Source of the DNA: Synechococcus sp. KORDI-100
GTDB taxonomy: Bacteria > Cyanobacteriota > Cyanobacteriia > PCC-6307 > Cyanobiaceae
Assembly (NCBI RefSeq): GCF_000737535.1
Contig: NZ_CP006269.1
Location: forward strand, 1,426,001-1,490,000
DNA: 64,000 bases
Direction of reading: 5' to 3'
A model generated the notes under the pieces. The model saw only the letters and a program-made list of their open reading frames with translations. It made no database searches and was not told the origin of the DNA. Below, in pieces: positions 47,262 through 56,413 of this stretch (the first letter of the stretch is position 1; each line of letters starts with the position of its first letter). Made by a program: the position numbers and the translations under genes.

Positions 47262-47300
47262 TACAAAATAAAAACGCAGGCGACAACGGGAGAAGCCTGC
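47262..47300 (-). terminator. Rho-independent terminator of an unassigned minus-strand transcript
   Basis: On the minus strand GCAGGC, a 13-base loop and GCCTGC are followed by GTTTTTATTTTGT. The transcript it ends would come from 47300-47450, where no gene is apparent, suggesting a small RNA of roughly 150-200 bases. Confidence 0.7.
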
Positions 47301-47702
47301 TGCGTCGGGCATTGGGTGGTCTCGGCAGTGGCCACCCATGTCCCCCTTCCACCAACGCTTGCATCAAGTCGTCCTACCGACGCTGCCCCTACCGTTTCGT
47401 CCTCTGTTGCTGTTTCGTCGTAGTTTTGCCTCCCGTTGATTGATTAAAACAATGATTCTTTTGATCGATCGTTGAAGCATTTTTGATTTTTATCCTTGTC
47501 ATTGCCGTGATGCATGACGTTACACCTGCGTATTGTTGAACTGCCAGGCATGCTTTGTCCATAATCTTTTGATCGATCATGTCGGTAAAGGATGAAAACC
47601 TCCAGGCTCATTCCTTATTTTTATTCTTCTATAAAAGACTCGGTGAAAGGGGCTCTGAAAGGTCTTCCCCTTTGAGTTGATTCTCAGTTTTCTGGAGGAG
47701 CG

Positions 47703-47789
47703 ATGTCAGCACCCTTGTCGAAAAGTCATACTCCTTCTAATCAATTCGATTCTTTTGAATTTGGTTTGCTAATCTATCGGCCAGTGTGA
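47703..47789 (+). CDS. 28-residue frame upstream of cyAbrB
   Basis: GGAGGAG at 47694-47700 is one of the strongest ribosome sites in the region and precedes ATG 47703. The peptide starts MSAPLSKSHTPSNQFDSFEF and ends GLLIYRPV. It ends 15 bases before the first possible cyAbrB start and could be a leader peptide controlling it. Confidence 0.45.
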   Translation: MSAPLSKSHTPSNQFDSFEFGLLIYRPV

Positions 47790-47803
47790 GGCATTCGCGC
47801 TGA

Positions 47804-48226
47804 GTGAAGTTGTCGATCGTGTATGTTGCGAGAACATCCAAAGGTTTTCGATACGTCAATGCTCACAGGTCTGATCTTCTTTCCAAAGTCAAAGATCTTA
47901 GCGATGTCTCCAAGTCTGATCTTGTCAGGGCTTGTGTTTATGTCTCCACCAAGAAGGACGGAGGTGAGCGACTGAATTTCACAGCTTTTTACGAAGCACT
48001 CCTTGAGGCAAAAGGAGTGAATGTTGCCGTTGGTGGCACTGCTGGGGTTGGCAAGGCTGGCCGCAAACTCAGCTTTATCACCACTGTGCAAGGCTATGGA
48101 AACCTGCTTGTGGGTAAGGCATATACCGCCATGCTGGATCTGAATCCCGGCGATGAGTTCACCATCAAGCTCAGTAAGAAATCCATTCGTCTCGTCCCAG
48201 TCTGTGGCGACGAGGAAGGCGAATAG
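47804..48226 (+). CDS. cyAbrB-family transcription factor with displaced start
   Basis: The 140-codon frame carries the cyAbrB core SDLLSKVKDLSDVSKSDLVR, the FTAFYEALLEAKGV segment, and a C-terminal AbrB-like swapped hairpin with LLVGKAYTAMLDLNPGDEF. cyAbrB proteins regulate nitrogen and carbon metabolism in cyanobacteria. The usual start, MLTG, is present as ATG 47859 but is one base out of frame with the body, so translation must begin at an upstream GTG/TTG or the gene is damaged. The conserved RACGYVS reads RACVYVS. It is preceded by a 28-residue frame with a strong ribosome site. Confidence 0.75.
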   Translation: MKLSIVYVARTSKGFRYVNAHRSDLLSKVKDLSDVSKSDLVRACVYVSTKKDGGERLNFTAFYEALLEAKGVNVAVGGTAGVGKAGRKLSFITTVQGYGNLLVGKAYTAMLDLNPGDEFTIKLSKKSIRLVPVCGDEEGE

Positions 48227-48308
48227 TGATTTGAAAGCATCAGTTTAGGAGCAATCTCTGCTTTATCGCAGGGACCTCCCAGACTGGATGCTCATGTGAA
48301 GGCTCCCC

Positions 48309-48524
48309 TTGGTCGGTAAAGAGAAGTGTTGGGTTTGGTTTCGAGGGGGGCTAAATGACGGCAGCCGCTGGGTAGGCGGTTGGTATGGAAGTGAAGCCCG
48401 ACTTGGTGGTGTGCGAATCGAGCACTTTGACTATGTGCCTTGCCGTGTGCCTGAGTGGCGAGTGGCTTGGATAGAGCCTATGGATTTGAAGAAATCTCCA
48501 GAGATTCCAGAGGACGCCCAATAG
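48309..48524 (+). CDS. Hypothetical protein, 71 residues
   Basis: The frame from TTG 48309 reads CWVWFRGGLNDGSRWVGGWY and GGVRIEHFDYVPCRVPEWRV, ending DLKKSPEIPEDAQ. It has many Trp and aromatic residues and is likely a small beta-rich domain. The last 14 codons are duplicated at 49.7 kb. No family is recognised. Confidence 0.45.
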   Translation: MVGKEKCWVWFRGGLNDGSRWVGGWYGSEARLGGVRIEHFDYVPCRVPEWRVAWIEPMDLKKSPEIPEDAQ

Positions 48525-48545
48525 AAGCTTTTCCCTGTGGATTGA
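48480..48545. repeat. Duplicated tail sequence, copy 1
   Basis: GATTTGAAGAAATCTCCAGAGATTCCAGAG with its flanks recurs at 49688-49755, about 85% identical over 65 bases. Here it is the 3' end of the 71-residue gene. Confidence 0.8.
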
Positions 48546-48614
48546 GATGTGATTAAAGTAAGGCAGAACTAAACTTGAAGAGATGCGATTATTAGACCCT
48601 GCAGGTTGTCTCTT

Positions 48615-48944
48615 ATGAAACTCCTTCTACTCATTGGTGCACTCCTCCTTTCAACCGCACCAGTTCAGGCTATTGAGGCATCTGAGGATTTAAATAATGA
48701 AGAGTTAGGAAAGATGCTCGAAGTTTATTCCATTGGATACGTCTCAGGGGCTCACAATTACTCATGCATAATGAAGCAGCAAGAAAAAATTAGTCAACAA
48801 GAATTTGAGGAAGCGTTGTCTGGAGCGAAGGATACGTTCAGCCTTAATTACGAGTATATAGCTAATGGTCTGCTTGAGGCAATGTGGGCAGATGTAAAGA
48901 GAGCTTGTGCGTATAAACAAATCAATATCGGTGACCTTAAATAG
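48615..48944 (+). CDS. Small secreted protein, member A of a four-paralog family
   Basis: ATG 48615 gives 109 residues with a signal peptide (MKLLLLIGALLLSTAPVQA). The mature part is acidic and helical. It keeps only two of the four family cysteines (YSC and RAC, spaced CX46C, as in the other members). The first two positions hold E and M at the aligned sites. Loss of both together suggests that C1 and C2 form one disulfide. It is the first of three tandem members. Confidence 0.7.
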   Translation: MKLLLLIGALLLSTAPVQAIEASEDLNNEELGKMLEVYSIGYVSGAHNYSCIMKQQEKISQQEFEEALSGAKDTFSLNYEYIANGLLEAMWADVKRACAYKQINIGDLK

Positions 48945-49001
48945 ATGGATTTAACTGAATAATCACATGCATTCCGTCATCAATTCTTTCAGGCTAGTCC
49001 T

Positions 49002-49325
49002 ATGAACCTCCCTCCACTCATTGGTGCACTCCTCATCTCAGCTGCTCCAGTTCAGGCCTTTGAAACATATGAGGAAGTAGAAAAAGCTTGTGATGGTTCA
49101 GAAGAAAACAGTAATTTGTGCGTAGTTGCTGCAAAACCCGGTGCTTTAATGATGATGGTGACTATGCTTTGTTACTTAGAAGCAAAAGGCAGGATTACAA
49201 AAGAGAATTTAGTTTTGACTTTGGATGAATGGAACTTTAATCAGGGTGGGAGCCCACTGTTGAATGAAGCAGTAGAGGAGACATTAAAAGATTACTCAGA
49301 ATGTTCAATTAAACCTATACCCTAG
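49002..49325 (+). CDS. Small secreted cysteine-pattern protein, member B
   Basis: The 107-residue protein has a signal peptide ending AAPVQAF. The mature part reads ETYEEVEKACDGSEENSNLC, with CX9CX16CX43C spacing, and ends ECSIKPIP. The leader TCTTTCAGGCTAGTCCTATGAA is shared with the next gene, so the two arose by tandem duplication. Function unknown. Confidence 0.75.
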   Translation: MNLPPLIGALLISAAPVQAFETYEEVEKACDGSEENSNLCVVAAKPGALMMMVTMLCYLEAKGRITKENLVLTLDEWNFNQGGSPLLNEAVEETLKDYSECSIKPIP

Positions 49326-49355
49326 TTGTTATAACAGTTCTTTCAGGCTAGTCCT

Positions 49356-49688
49356 ATGAAACTCTTTCCGCTACTTGGCGCACTGCTTCTTTCAACAGCT
49401 CCAGTTCAGGGGTTTGAAACATATGAGGAGCTAGATAAAGCTTGCCTAGCTACAGAAGAAAATACTAATTTGTGCGAGGGTGCTGGTGATTATGTTTCTT
49501 CATCGATGGTGGCTTATTTGCTTTGTGATTCAGAAGAAAAAGGTATACTTACAACGGAGGAAATATTTTTATCTTGGGATAAAGTGAATACGATAATGAC
49601 TGAGAATAATGCGAGCCCTATGTGGAATGCAGGAGCAGAAAATATGCTAGAGAGCTTCCCTGAATGTTCACTTAAACCTGTTCCTTGA
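49356..49688 (+). CDS. Small secreted cysteine-pattern protein, member C
   Basis: The 110-residue protein starts MKLFPLLGALLLSTAPVQGF. Mature sequence FETYEELDKACLATEENTNL then C keeps CX9CX16CX46C and ends PECSLKPVP. It is about 50% identical to member B by eye and is the third in a row on the plus strand. No known domain; likely periplasmic or extracellular. Confidence 0.75.
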   Translation: MKLFPLLGALLLSTAPVQGFETYEELDKACLATEENTNLCEGAGDYVSSSMVAYLLCDSEEKGILTTEEIFLSWDKVNTIMTENNASPMWNAGAENMLESFPECSLKPVP

Positions 49689-49755
49689 AGAAGCTTAAGG
49701 ATTTGAAGAAATCTCCAGAGATTCCAGAGACTGCCCAACGGAAGCTCCTGCATGT
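49688..49755. repeat. Duplicated tail sequence, copy 2
   Basis: This copy of the 48480-48545 sequence is not part of a gene with a start. It shows that a unit of at least gene plus tail was duplicated and then lost its 5' part. Confidence 0.75.
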
Positions 49756-49822
49756 GGACTGAACTCGGGCTGATGCCCAGTAAGGCAAGCCAGCACTGCG
49801 GTAATCAAAATCAAAATCCTGG

Positions 49823-50110
49823 TCATACGTGTGCGAAGTCACTTGCGAAGGGCATGAGGATTTGTTCGATGCAGTCGGCGTTGACCCAGCGAATGACGCC
49901 TGTATCAACGTCAGCCACTTGGACCAAGCTTGGTGCTTTCGGGTTTCGGGCTGAGCCTTCGAGAACAATCACCTGTCCCATCCACCAGGCAGTCTCATCA
50001 GATCCAACAATCTCTGGGTGGTCCCAGACGATGACGATGTCACCGGGTTTTAGGTCAAGGAAGACGGGCCTGGTTTCGAGATGGATTGCCAAACCATGGT
50101 CGGAACTCAT
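49823..50110 (-). CDS. DUF3104 domain protein
   Basis: The 95-residue protein contains LKPGDIVIVWDHPE, WWMGQVIVLEGSARNPK and FQVADVDTGVIRWVNAD-like LVQVADVDTGVIRWVNAD, the signature of DUF3104, found mainly in marine Synechococcus and Prochlorococcus. Function unknown; the fold is probably a small SH3-like barrel. It is on the opposite strand to the secreted-protein genes. Confidence 0.85.
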   Translation of the reverse strand: MSSDHGLAIHLETRPVFLDLKPGDIVIVWDHPEIVGSDETAWWMGQVIVLEGSARNPKAPSLVQVADVDTGVIRWVNADCIEQILMPFASDFAHV

Positions 50111-50461
50111 GATGAAAATGCTAGTACAGCTGTTCTAGACTTGTTTTGATAAAACTTTCATCGGCATGGCTACCTAAAACCAGAGGGAATCCACAGCTGG
50201 TGTCAATAAGCAGATGTACAGTGAATTGTCGGTGTAGTGCCACCATATATGGCGTACTGAGCAGACCGTAGCTTGCCCAGCAATAGAGTCAACCGCCACC
50301 GGCAGATAGTTTTGCTCTTCTGCCCTTTCCGGGTCCTACACCAATTCAGGTGCTGTGCCGTTGAAGGCCATGTGGACACACCTCCAGAATTGTCATGTCA
50401 TCTGGTCGGTCTACACCAATGTTTGGTTATTGCTTTCACCTCTAAAGCAAGCGCTCGCCGT
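50111..50461. other. Intergenic stretch
   Basis: No gene is apparent. TACACCAAT occurs twice about 80 bases apart (TCCTACACCAATTC and TCTACACCAATG), without further structure. The frame at 50273 on the plus strand has no ribosome site. Confidence 0.5.
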
Positions 50462-50767
50462 TCAACTCCTTCTTACCCATTGGGGTGAGCCCTGGAACCA
50501 ATCACCCAAATCATCACGCGAGCCCTTGAAATGATCTTCACTGGTTTGCCCGGGTAGGTTCATTTGTTGCATGAATCCATTAACAGAATCCTGACCGAGA
50601 TGACCTTTGGCTTGAATGGATCTGGCTTTACGGAGCCAATGCCAGACCGTTGAGTTTCTGTCTGCATGTTTCTGAACAAGAATTCTTTCATCCAAACTTA
50701 CATGTTCGTTTCTAGACAAACGAGTAAGAATATCTTGGAGTAAAAGTCTTGTTTTCGTGGTCAGCAT
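50462..50767 (-). CDS. Conserved hypothetical protein of marine picocyanobacteria
   Basis: The 101-residue protein reads LLLQDILTRLSRNEHVSLDE, then KHADRNSTVWHWLRKARSIQ, and ends DDLGDWFQGSPQWVRRS. I recognise this ending pattern from marine Synechococcus hypotheticals. It is helical and soluble. Function unknown. Confidence 0.65.
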   Translation of the reverse strand: MLTTKTRLLLQDILTRLSRNEHVSLDERILVQKHADRNSTVWHWLRKARSIQAKGHLGQDSVNGFMQQMNLPGQTSEDHFKGSRDDLGDWFQGSPQWVRRS

Positions 50768-51222
50768 CAGAAGGAAATCTTCTCAGTAAATCGTAGTGAG
50801 AATGTTTTAGGTGTCTGCAAATTCTCGAAATGCTTACAAAACCACAAAACTGTGTTGGTTACGCTAAGTGCAATGCCAGCAAATAATTGCTTGCTTTTAT
50901 CCTCTTCTTTTTGATTGATTAGTTTTCTGCATCGAAGGCCAGAAAACTGTTTTGTTGGCTACTCATTCCGTTGAAATGTTGTAGTGCATACCATTTACAG
51001 CGTTGACACTCGATGGCTTTAACGCCATTCGTGGACAACTTTTGCTAAGCACAATGTCCTGGATTGCAGCAAAAAATCTTTAAAGGTCATCATGAGATGC
51101 GCTAAGGATGAATGTCTGTATGTCAACCAATGATCGAGCGGCTGGTTACAGTTTGATAGGACTTATTCGGCCTGCACGTAGCAGACGCTGGGATATCAGC
51201 ACGATTCTTAAGTAAAAATTGA
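50768..51222. other. AT-rich stretch without a gene
   Basis: Only a 13-codon ATG frame (MRCAKDECLYVNQ at about 51092) with weak ribosome-site support was noticed. No repeat or hairpin of note. Confidence 0.5.
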
Positions 51223-51591
51223 TCAAAGAAAATCCCAAAGGTATTTTGAACATGGAGGGGTTGTCATGATTGCATCCCGATATCCAAGCTCAAATAATTC
51301 TGCTTCAAATTTGTTGCTTGATGTCGTCATCGCTTCAACTATTGATAATACGTATGTTTCGAATAAGTTTGGTTTGATTTTTTCCTGGCTTCGCATTCTG
51401 CAAAGCAAGCCAATTTGATAGTACGCCATGTAATAATATTTTAGTAGAGAGCATAATGTCTTGTTTCCTTCAGACTTGGCACAAGCGAAAATCAGCCAAT
51501 CTTCAGGAGCTTTCACCTGAGACATTTCACTTGCCTGAACTGATGTCACTGAAAGGAAGATTGCGCCGAGTAGTGGAAAGAGCTTCAACAT
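51223..51591 (-). CDS. Small secreted cysteine-pattern protein, member D
   Basis: ATG 51589-51591 gives 122 residues beginning MLKLFPLLGAIFLSVTSVQA. The mature part has CAKSEGNKTLC, CX9CX16CX49C spacing, and ends PPCSKYLWDFL. It lies 1.5 kb from the tandem members and on the other strand, so the family has dispersed within the island. Confidence 0.72.
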   Translation of the reverse strand: MLKLFPLLGAIFLSVTSVQASEMSQVKAPEDWLIFACAKSEGNKTLCSLLKYYYMAYYQIGLLCRMRSQEKIKPNLFETYVLSIVEAMTTSSNKFEAELFELGYRDAIMTTPPCSKYLWDFL

Positions 51592-51815
51592 GACTGCTTG
51601 GTCCAATTCACCCATCAACTTTACGTCTGTTTTTATGTTGTCTGCTGTTCAGTCCGTGCGATCGATCGATGGTCAATGCACGGTCTCATCTCGGTCATTT
51701 TGCATCTGGTTTCGCCCACGCCACGCTGTGACCTCCGTCTTTTAAAACTAAAAGTTTATGATCGAAGCGTTCGTCGTCTAAGAGCCAGCATTAAAATAGT
51801 TTAGTTGTAAAGGTA

Positions 51816-52142
51816 TTGAGTTTGACGCATTTTGCTGCTTTCTTTACCCTGATCCTCCTGGCCACACCGGTGCTGGAGGCTGCCCCTCGTAAGCTTCATC
51901 CAAGGACAGTGAAATGTACGCTGATTTGATACAGGCCCAAAATTCGTGTTGATCGCTACGACTGCGAGGTGATCACATACAAAGACGGATCTTCCGAGGT
52001 GTTCGCTGCCAACGGATATTCTCTTAAATTCCCCACGAAAGTCGCTCGTCCTTATACAATCCTGAATACGAATCCAATTATTATCAACAAATGGAAGGAT
52101 TTCACACTTCAGATCGAGGGTCTTGTTGAGTTCTGGAGATAG
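51816..52142 (+). pseudogene. Exported small protein gene interrupted by TGA
   Basis: From TTG 51816 or 51822 the frame encodes a signal peptide (THFAAFFTLILLATPVLEA), PRKLHPRTVKCTLI, a TGA at 51927-51929, and continues YRPKIRVDRYDCEVITYKDG to VEFWR and a TAG at 52140. Both halves look coding and the reading frame is unbroken apart from the stop. One nonsense mutation or a sequencing error is the simplest explanation. Confidence 0.65.
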
Positions 52143-52512
52143 GCTTTATGTCGTCCTCATTGTTTGCTTGTTGAGCCTGCAGGATTTAGCTGATTGCTGA
52201 TTCTTCCTTCGACTGTGCTTCGCCGTCGTTGACGTTTGGCGACGTGTTGATGGTTTGGTTCAGTGAGGTGATTGCATCATTGTTGAATCTCGAAATGTGA
52301 TCAAATGGCATCCTCTGGCGTCCTGATTTCAGTTGGATGCTGCGTCAGGCAATTGAAGAAATTGCTTGGGTGATATTGCGTCTGTTGATGATATTGATCG
52401 ATTGATTGATCCGTTGCGCCTCAATGGTTGGATTGTCTGCGAACGCACGTGCCAACCTGACTCACTAACTCATTGAACGTGAGCTTTTTTGAACTGGTGA
52501 ACCCAGCCATGT
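52143..52512. other. Gap with a decayed plus-strand frame
   Basis: 52301-52476 reads GILWRPDFSWMLRQAIEEIA and, after one frame change, DIASVDDIDRLIDPLRLNGW and CERTCQPDSLTH. It looks like the 3' part of a lost gene. No family is recognised and the 5' end is absent. Confidence 0.35.
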
Positions 52513-53460
52513 TCAACCCTGGTCTTTCCACCTCCGCTGCCAGGCATTGGTCGCTTCCAGCGCACAGTGATTCTGTTCCACCTGGCGCCGCTGCAGGATC
52601 TCCGCGGCGTTGCCAGTCGATGTTGGGTCACGGAAGGGAATCGCGGCTCGGGTGAGCAGATGTTCCCGCTCCATCACACTCAGTGGACGCCAGCCTGGAC
52701 CGGTTTCCGAGCAGAGGCCCCCTGGCTTCACGGCCATCGTGCCGCTGCTCCATCCCGGGCGTTCCCCAGGGGCTGGCAGCAGCGAATACAGCGACAATCC
52801 AGCCCGTTGGAGGCTGGCTCGGACCGCAGCTGATCGGCTGTAGGTGAGCAACCGGCCCCCTGGTGCCAAACGTGCGGCCAGGGCACTCAGAAACTCCTCG
52901 GTCCACAGCTCCGGACAGCGCTGGGGAGAGAAGGCGTCCTGCAGGATCAGATCAAAGCTCTGGAGTGCAGGGATGTGTTGCAGCATCACGCGCGCATCCC
53001 CCCACAGCTGCGTTCCTCGGCTCATCGCATCATGACGGCTGTTTCCGTTGATGCCCTCGTCTGTCCAGCCGTCGCTGGCCTGGATCGCCTGCAGCCGTTG
53101 CAGCACAGCTTGAGGCCATTGGGTGCAGAATCCATGATCGGCAAGCGCCAGTTGCAGCGGTCGACGGTCCAGCTCCAGACCCCACCACTGCAGAGCAGGC
53201 GGCGGCTCCGCCAAAGCCGTCAGGATCACTGCGGTGTTGTAGCCGAGTCCCAGGCACACATCGAGAATCGCGAGACGTTGTCCCGCAACAAAGCGCGAGA
53301 GCTCTGCTGGTTTGGCGAATTTGGCCAGGGCCTCGTTCAGCGCTCCGGCGGAGTTGTGAAATGCCTCGCCAAACCGTTCGCTCTCCAGGCTGAAGCTGCC
53401 ATCCGCGGTGGGATAGGCCGAGAGCTTCCCCGGATCAGCAGCGAAGGCGTTCAAGCTCAT
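52513..53460 (-). CDS. mnmD: tRNA 5-methylaminomethyl-2-thiouridine methyltransferase, MnmC-N/MnmD type
   Basis: ATG 53458-53460 ([17 protein letters not shown], 315 residues) is preferred over the longer frame. The protein has [34 protein letters not shown] (SAM) and [20 protein letters not shown], the MnmD signature. It completes mnm5s2U34 in tRNA wobble positions. It overlaps the 3' end of aroA by 26 bases on the same strand, so the two are coupled. Confidence 0.85.
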   Translation of the reverse strand: MSLNAFAADPGKLSAYPTADGSFSLESERFGEAFHNSAGALNEALAKFAKPAELSRFVAGQRLAILDVCLGLGYNTAVILTALAEPPPALQWWGLELDRRPLQLALADHGFCTQWPQAVLQRLQAIQASDGWTDEGINGNSRHDAMSRGTQLWGDARVMLQHIPALQSFDLILQDAFSPQRCPELWTEEFLSALAARLAPGGRLLTYSRSAAVRASLQRAGLSLYSLLPAPGERPGWSSGTMAVKPGGLCSETGPGWRPLSVMEREHLLTRAAIPFRDPTSTGNAAEILQRRQVEQNHCALEATNAWQRRWKDQG

Positions 53461-54760
53461 CCCAGAAGGCGGGATAGGACACAGCCGCCGCTTCACTGCG
53501 AAGCAGCGTGGAGTCCCCTTCGGCCAGCATCGCGGCCACCGCCAGGCTCATTGCGACCCGATGGTCGGTTTCGCTGTCGAGCTCTGCACCCTTGAGGGGG
53601 CGTCCGCCGCGGATGGTCAATCCGTCGTCGTGTTCTTCGATATCGGCCCCCATGGCCTTGAGTTGACTTGCCATCACCGCCAGCCGGTCCGTTTCCTTCA
53701 CCCGCAGTTCGGACGCACCGCTGATCCGGCTTTCGCCATCGCAGAAACAGGCGGCGACGCTGAGGATCGGGACCTCATCCACGAGGCGGGGCGTGATCTC
53801 TTCGCCGAAGGCAAACGGTTTCAGTGGCCCATGGGTGATGCGCAGGTCCCCCACCGGTTCTCCGGCCACATCACGGCGGTTGAGCACCTCGATGCGGGCC
53901 TCCATCTGCTCCAGCACCTCGAGAATTCCGGTGCGAGTGGGGTTGAGCCCGACATTCTCGATGGTGAGATCCGCCCCGGGCACGAGTGCTCCGGCCACCA
54001 GCCAGAAGGCAGCGGAACTGATGTCGCCAGGAACCACCACGTCCTGACCATGCAGGCTCGCTCCAGGGCGGACGGTGATGTGTCGTCCCATCTCACCATC
54101 CACCTCAAGGTCGGCGCCAAAGGCGCGCAGCATCCGTTCGCTGTGATCGCGGGAGCGCGCCGGCTCGATCACGTTCGTAACACCTTCAGCCGTGAGGGCA
54201 GCCAGCAGCAACGCTGATTTCACCTGGGCGCTGGCCACCGGCGTTCCGATCACCACTCCCCTGAGCCGGCATCCCTGCACGGCCAGGGGCGCCAGGTTGC
54301 CGCCCTCACGGCCGCGAACCTCGGCACCCATCGAGGCCAGGGGCTGACCAACCCGTCCCATCGGTCGTCGCCGCAGTGAGGCATCGCCATCCAGGACGAA
54401 ATGGCGCCCTTCACGTCCCGCCAGCAGCCCCAGCATCAGGCGCATCGTTGTCCCGGAATTGCCGCAGTTGAGGATCTCTGCCGGTTCCTTCAGACCATCG
54501 AGTCCCACCCCTTCAACGGTGACGATGCCGTTTTTCTCGATCGGGCTGATGCTGACGCCCATCGCCCTCAGACATGATGCCGTGCTCAGGGGGTCTTCGG
54601 CGGGCAGCAGGCCCTGGATGGTTGTTGTGCCCTCGGCAATCGCTCCGAAGAGCAGCGAGCGATGGGATATTGATTTATCTCCAGGGACCTTGACGCGACC
54701 GCTGAGGCTGCCGCCGGCCTTCAGCTCGCGAGGAGAAGTGGTGCCTGCGGTCGCGCTCAA
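53435..54760 (-). CDS. aroA: 3-phosphoshikimate 1-carboxyvinyltransferase (EPSP synthase)
   Basis: The 441-residue enzyme has [20 protein letters not shown] and [20 protein letters not shown], both active-site boxes, plus [16 protein letters not shown] and [20 protein letters not shown]. It makes EPSP in the shikimate pathway, feeding chorismate to aromatic amino acids and quinones. It lies downstream of ubiD and ends inside mnmD. Confidence 0.96.
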   Translation of the reverse strand: MSATAGTTSPRELKAGGSLSGRVKVPGDKSISHRSLLFGAIAEGTTTIQGLLPAEDPLSTASCLRAMGVSISPIEKNGIVTVEGVGLDGLKEPAEILNCGNSGTTMRLMLGLLAGREGRHFVLDGDASLRRRPMGRVGQPLASMGAEVRGREGGNLAPLAVQGCRLRGVVIGTPVASAQVKSALLLAALTAEGVTNVIEPARSRDHSERMLRAFGADLEVDGEMGRHITVRPGASLHGQDVVVPGDISSAAFWLVAGALVPGADLTIENVGLNPTRTGILEVLEQMEARIEVLNRRDVAGEPVGDLRITHGPLKPFAFGEEITPRLVDEVPILSVAACFCDGESRISGASELRVKETDRLAVMASQLKAMGADIEEHDDGLTIRGGRPLKGAELDSETDHRVAMSLAVAAMLAEGDSTLLRSEAAAVSYPAFWDELERLRC

Positions 54761-54786
54761 AGCCTGGGGCTCGTCAACGGTCGATC

Positions 54787-56349
54787 CTATGGGGCGGTGT
54801 TGATGGCCTGGATCAAGCGATCGAGGGCGTAGCCGAACAGGCTGGGATCCGGTTCGTCGCTGCCGAGGTCATCAAGGCCGAGCTCGCTCCAGCGTTGGCT
54901 GATGCGCTGCTCCAGGTCCGCTGGCCGACTCAGGGGTTCGCCCCAGTCATGGTTTTTCTCGGGCCCCACCTTTGTGGTGGCATCGATGGCGAGACGTCCA
55001 CCGAGGCCAAGCTGCTCACTGGCAAAGTCCAGGCTGTCAAAGGGAGTGTCCGCCAGGGTGAACAGATCTCTCTGGGGATCAACCTGGGCTGCGATCGCCC
55101 AAACCACCTGGCGGGGGTCACGGACGTTGATCTGCTTGTCGACCACAACCACAAACTTGGTGTACGTGAACTGGGGCAGGGCACTCCAGAAGGCCATGGC
55201 CGCGCGCTTGGCCTGGCCGGGATAGGCCTTGTCGATGGAAATCACGGCCAGTTTGTAACTGAGGGCCTCCATCGGCAGGAAGAAATCGGTGATCTCGGGG
55301 ATCTGCTGCCGCAGGATCGGGGTGTAGATGCGATTCAGGGCAATGGCCAGCATCGCTTCCTCTTTGGGGGGGCGACCGCTGAACGTGGTCAAAAACACTG
55401 GGTCACGGCGCTGCGTCATGCAGTGGAAGCGCACCAGTGGTGAGTCCTCCACGCCGCCGTAGAAGCCCATGTGATCACCAAACGGCCCATCCGGAAGCAC
55501 CTCGCCCGGCGTGATCGTCCCCTCCAGAACCACCTCGCTGTGGCTCGGCACCTGCAGATCCAGGGTTTTGCAGGGTGTGAGCCGCACGCCTTCGCCTGCG
55601 TAGATGCCTGCAAACAACCATTCGCTCAGCTGAACCGGAATGGGAGTGGCTGCAGCCATCACAAGCAGCGGATGCACGCCGATGGCCACAGCAACCTCAA
55701 GCTTCTGGCCAAGGGCTGCCGCCTTGCGGAGGTGGCGGGCTCCGCCGCGCACACTCAGCCAGTGCACCGTCATGGTGTTGATGGATTGGCGTTGCAGTCG
55801 ATAGACACCAACGTTGGGGACGCCGGTTTCGGGATCCTTCGTGATCACCAGCCCGAGGGTGATCACACCACCGGCATCTCCCGGCCATGGACGGATCAGT
55901 GGAATGTTGTTGAGATTGACGTCATCGCCTTGAAGGATCTGCTGCCGGCAGGGCGGCGTGAGATCTCGATCCGGCCTGGCCTTGATCAGATCCCAGAACA
56001 CCCGCGCAAACTGCTTGGTCTCCCCCAGGCCCTTGGGTGGGCGTGGCTGTTGCAAGAGGGCGAGACGGCTGCCGAGCTCTTCAAGCTGCTCGGCTCGCTC
56101 CAGCCCCATGCTCCACACCACGCGCTCGACGGTGCCAAGCGTGTTCACGGCCACCGGCATGGAGGAGCCGATCACGTTTTCAAACAGCAGTGCTGGACCC
56201 CCCATCGTGAGGACCCTGTCAGCGATAGCCGCCAGTTCCAGATCAGGGTCGACCGGAGCCGTGATCCGTCGCAGTTGACCTTTTTGATCCAGGAGATCCA
56301 GGAAGCCGCGCAGGTCGCGGGTGGCCGATCCCGATCCGAACAGGGCCAT
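54787..56349 (-). CDS. ubiD: UbiD-family decarboxylase (4-hydroxy-3-polyprenylbenzoate decarboxylase type)
   Basis: ATG 56347-56349 ([20 protein letters not shown]) gives 520 residues; the upstream frame crosses the comB start. UbiD motifs include [38 protein letters not shown] and [14 protein letters not shown]. It uses prenylated FMN to decarboxylate an aromatic acid in quinone synthesis. It is divergent from comB with a 64-base gap and precedes aroA. Confidence 0.92.
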   Translation of the reverse strand: MALFGSGSATRDLRGFLDLLDQKGQLRRITAPVDPDLELAAIADRVLTMGGPALLFENVIGSSMPVAVNTLGTVERVVWSMGLERAEQLEELGSRLALLQQPRPPKGLGETKQFARVFWDLIKARPDRDLTPPCRQQILQGDDVNLNNIPLIRPWPGDAGGVITLGLVITKDPETGVPNVGVYRLQRQSINTMTVHWLSVRGGARHLRKAAALGQKLEVAVAIGVHPLLVMAAATPIPVQLSEWLFAGIYAGEGVRLTPCKTLDLQVPSHSEVVLEGTITPGEVLPDGPFGDHMGFYGGVEDSPLVRFHCMTQRRDPVFLTTFSGRPPKEEAMLAIALNRIYTPILRQQIPEITDFFLPMEALSYKLAVISIDKAYPGQAKRAAMAFWSALPQFTYTKFVVVVDKQINVRDPRQVVWAIAAQVDPQRDLFTLADTPFDSLDFASEQLGLGGRLAIDATTKVGPEKNHDWGEPLSRPADLEQRISQRWSELGLDDLGSDEPDPSLFGYALDRLIQAINTAP

Positions 56350-56413
56350 GGCGACGACAAAGGTCTGACGATTGGCCTCGGTACTGTGTCGCACGCTGAT
56401 CCGGAGCGTGGCC

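Larger units (their letters stand above)
46897..47702. other. 800-base stretch without a normal gene; candidate small-RNA locus
   Basis: No frame longer than about 60 codons is convincing. At 47119-47138 a Shine-Dalgarno (AAAGGAG) precedes a 7-codon frame (MAAASLF), followed by a terminator at 47195. On the minus strand a terminator at 47262 ends a region with no gene. A further hairpin (TGGGTGG/CCACCCA) lies at 47313-47338. The stretch therefore may encode two short convergent transcripts. The last 100 bases include a TATAAAA box and AAAGGGG/CCCCTTT hairpin in front of the 28-residue frame at 47703. Confidence 0.4.

Noticed and set aside
51927-51929. Internal TGA as a selenocysteine codon
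   Set aside because: No selenoprotein machinery or insertion element is evident, and the context is a decaying island; a nonsense mutation is simpler.
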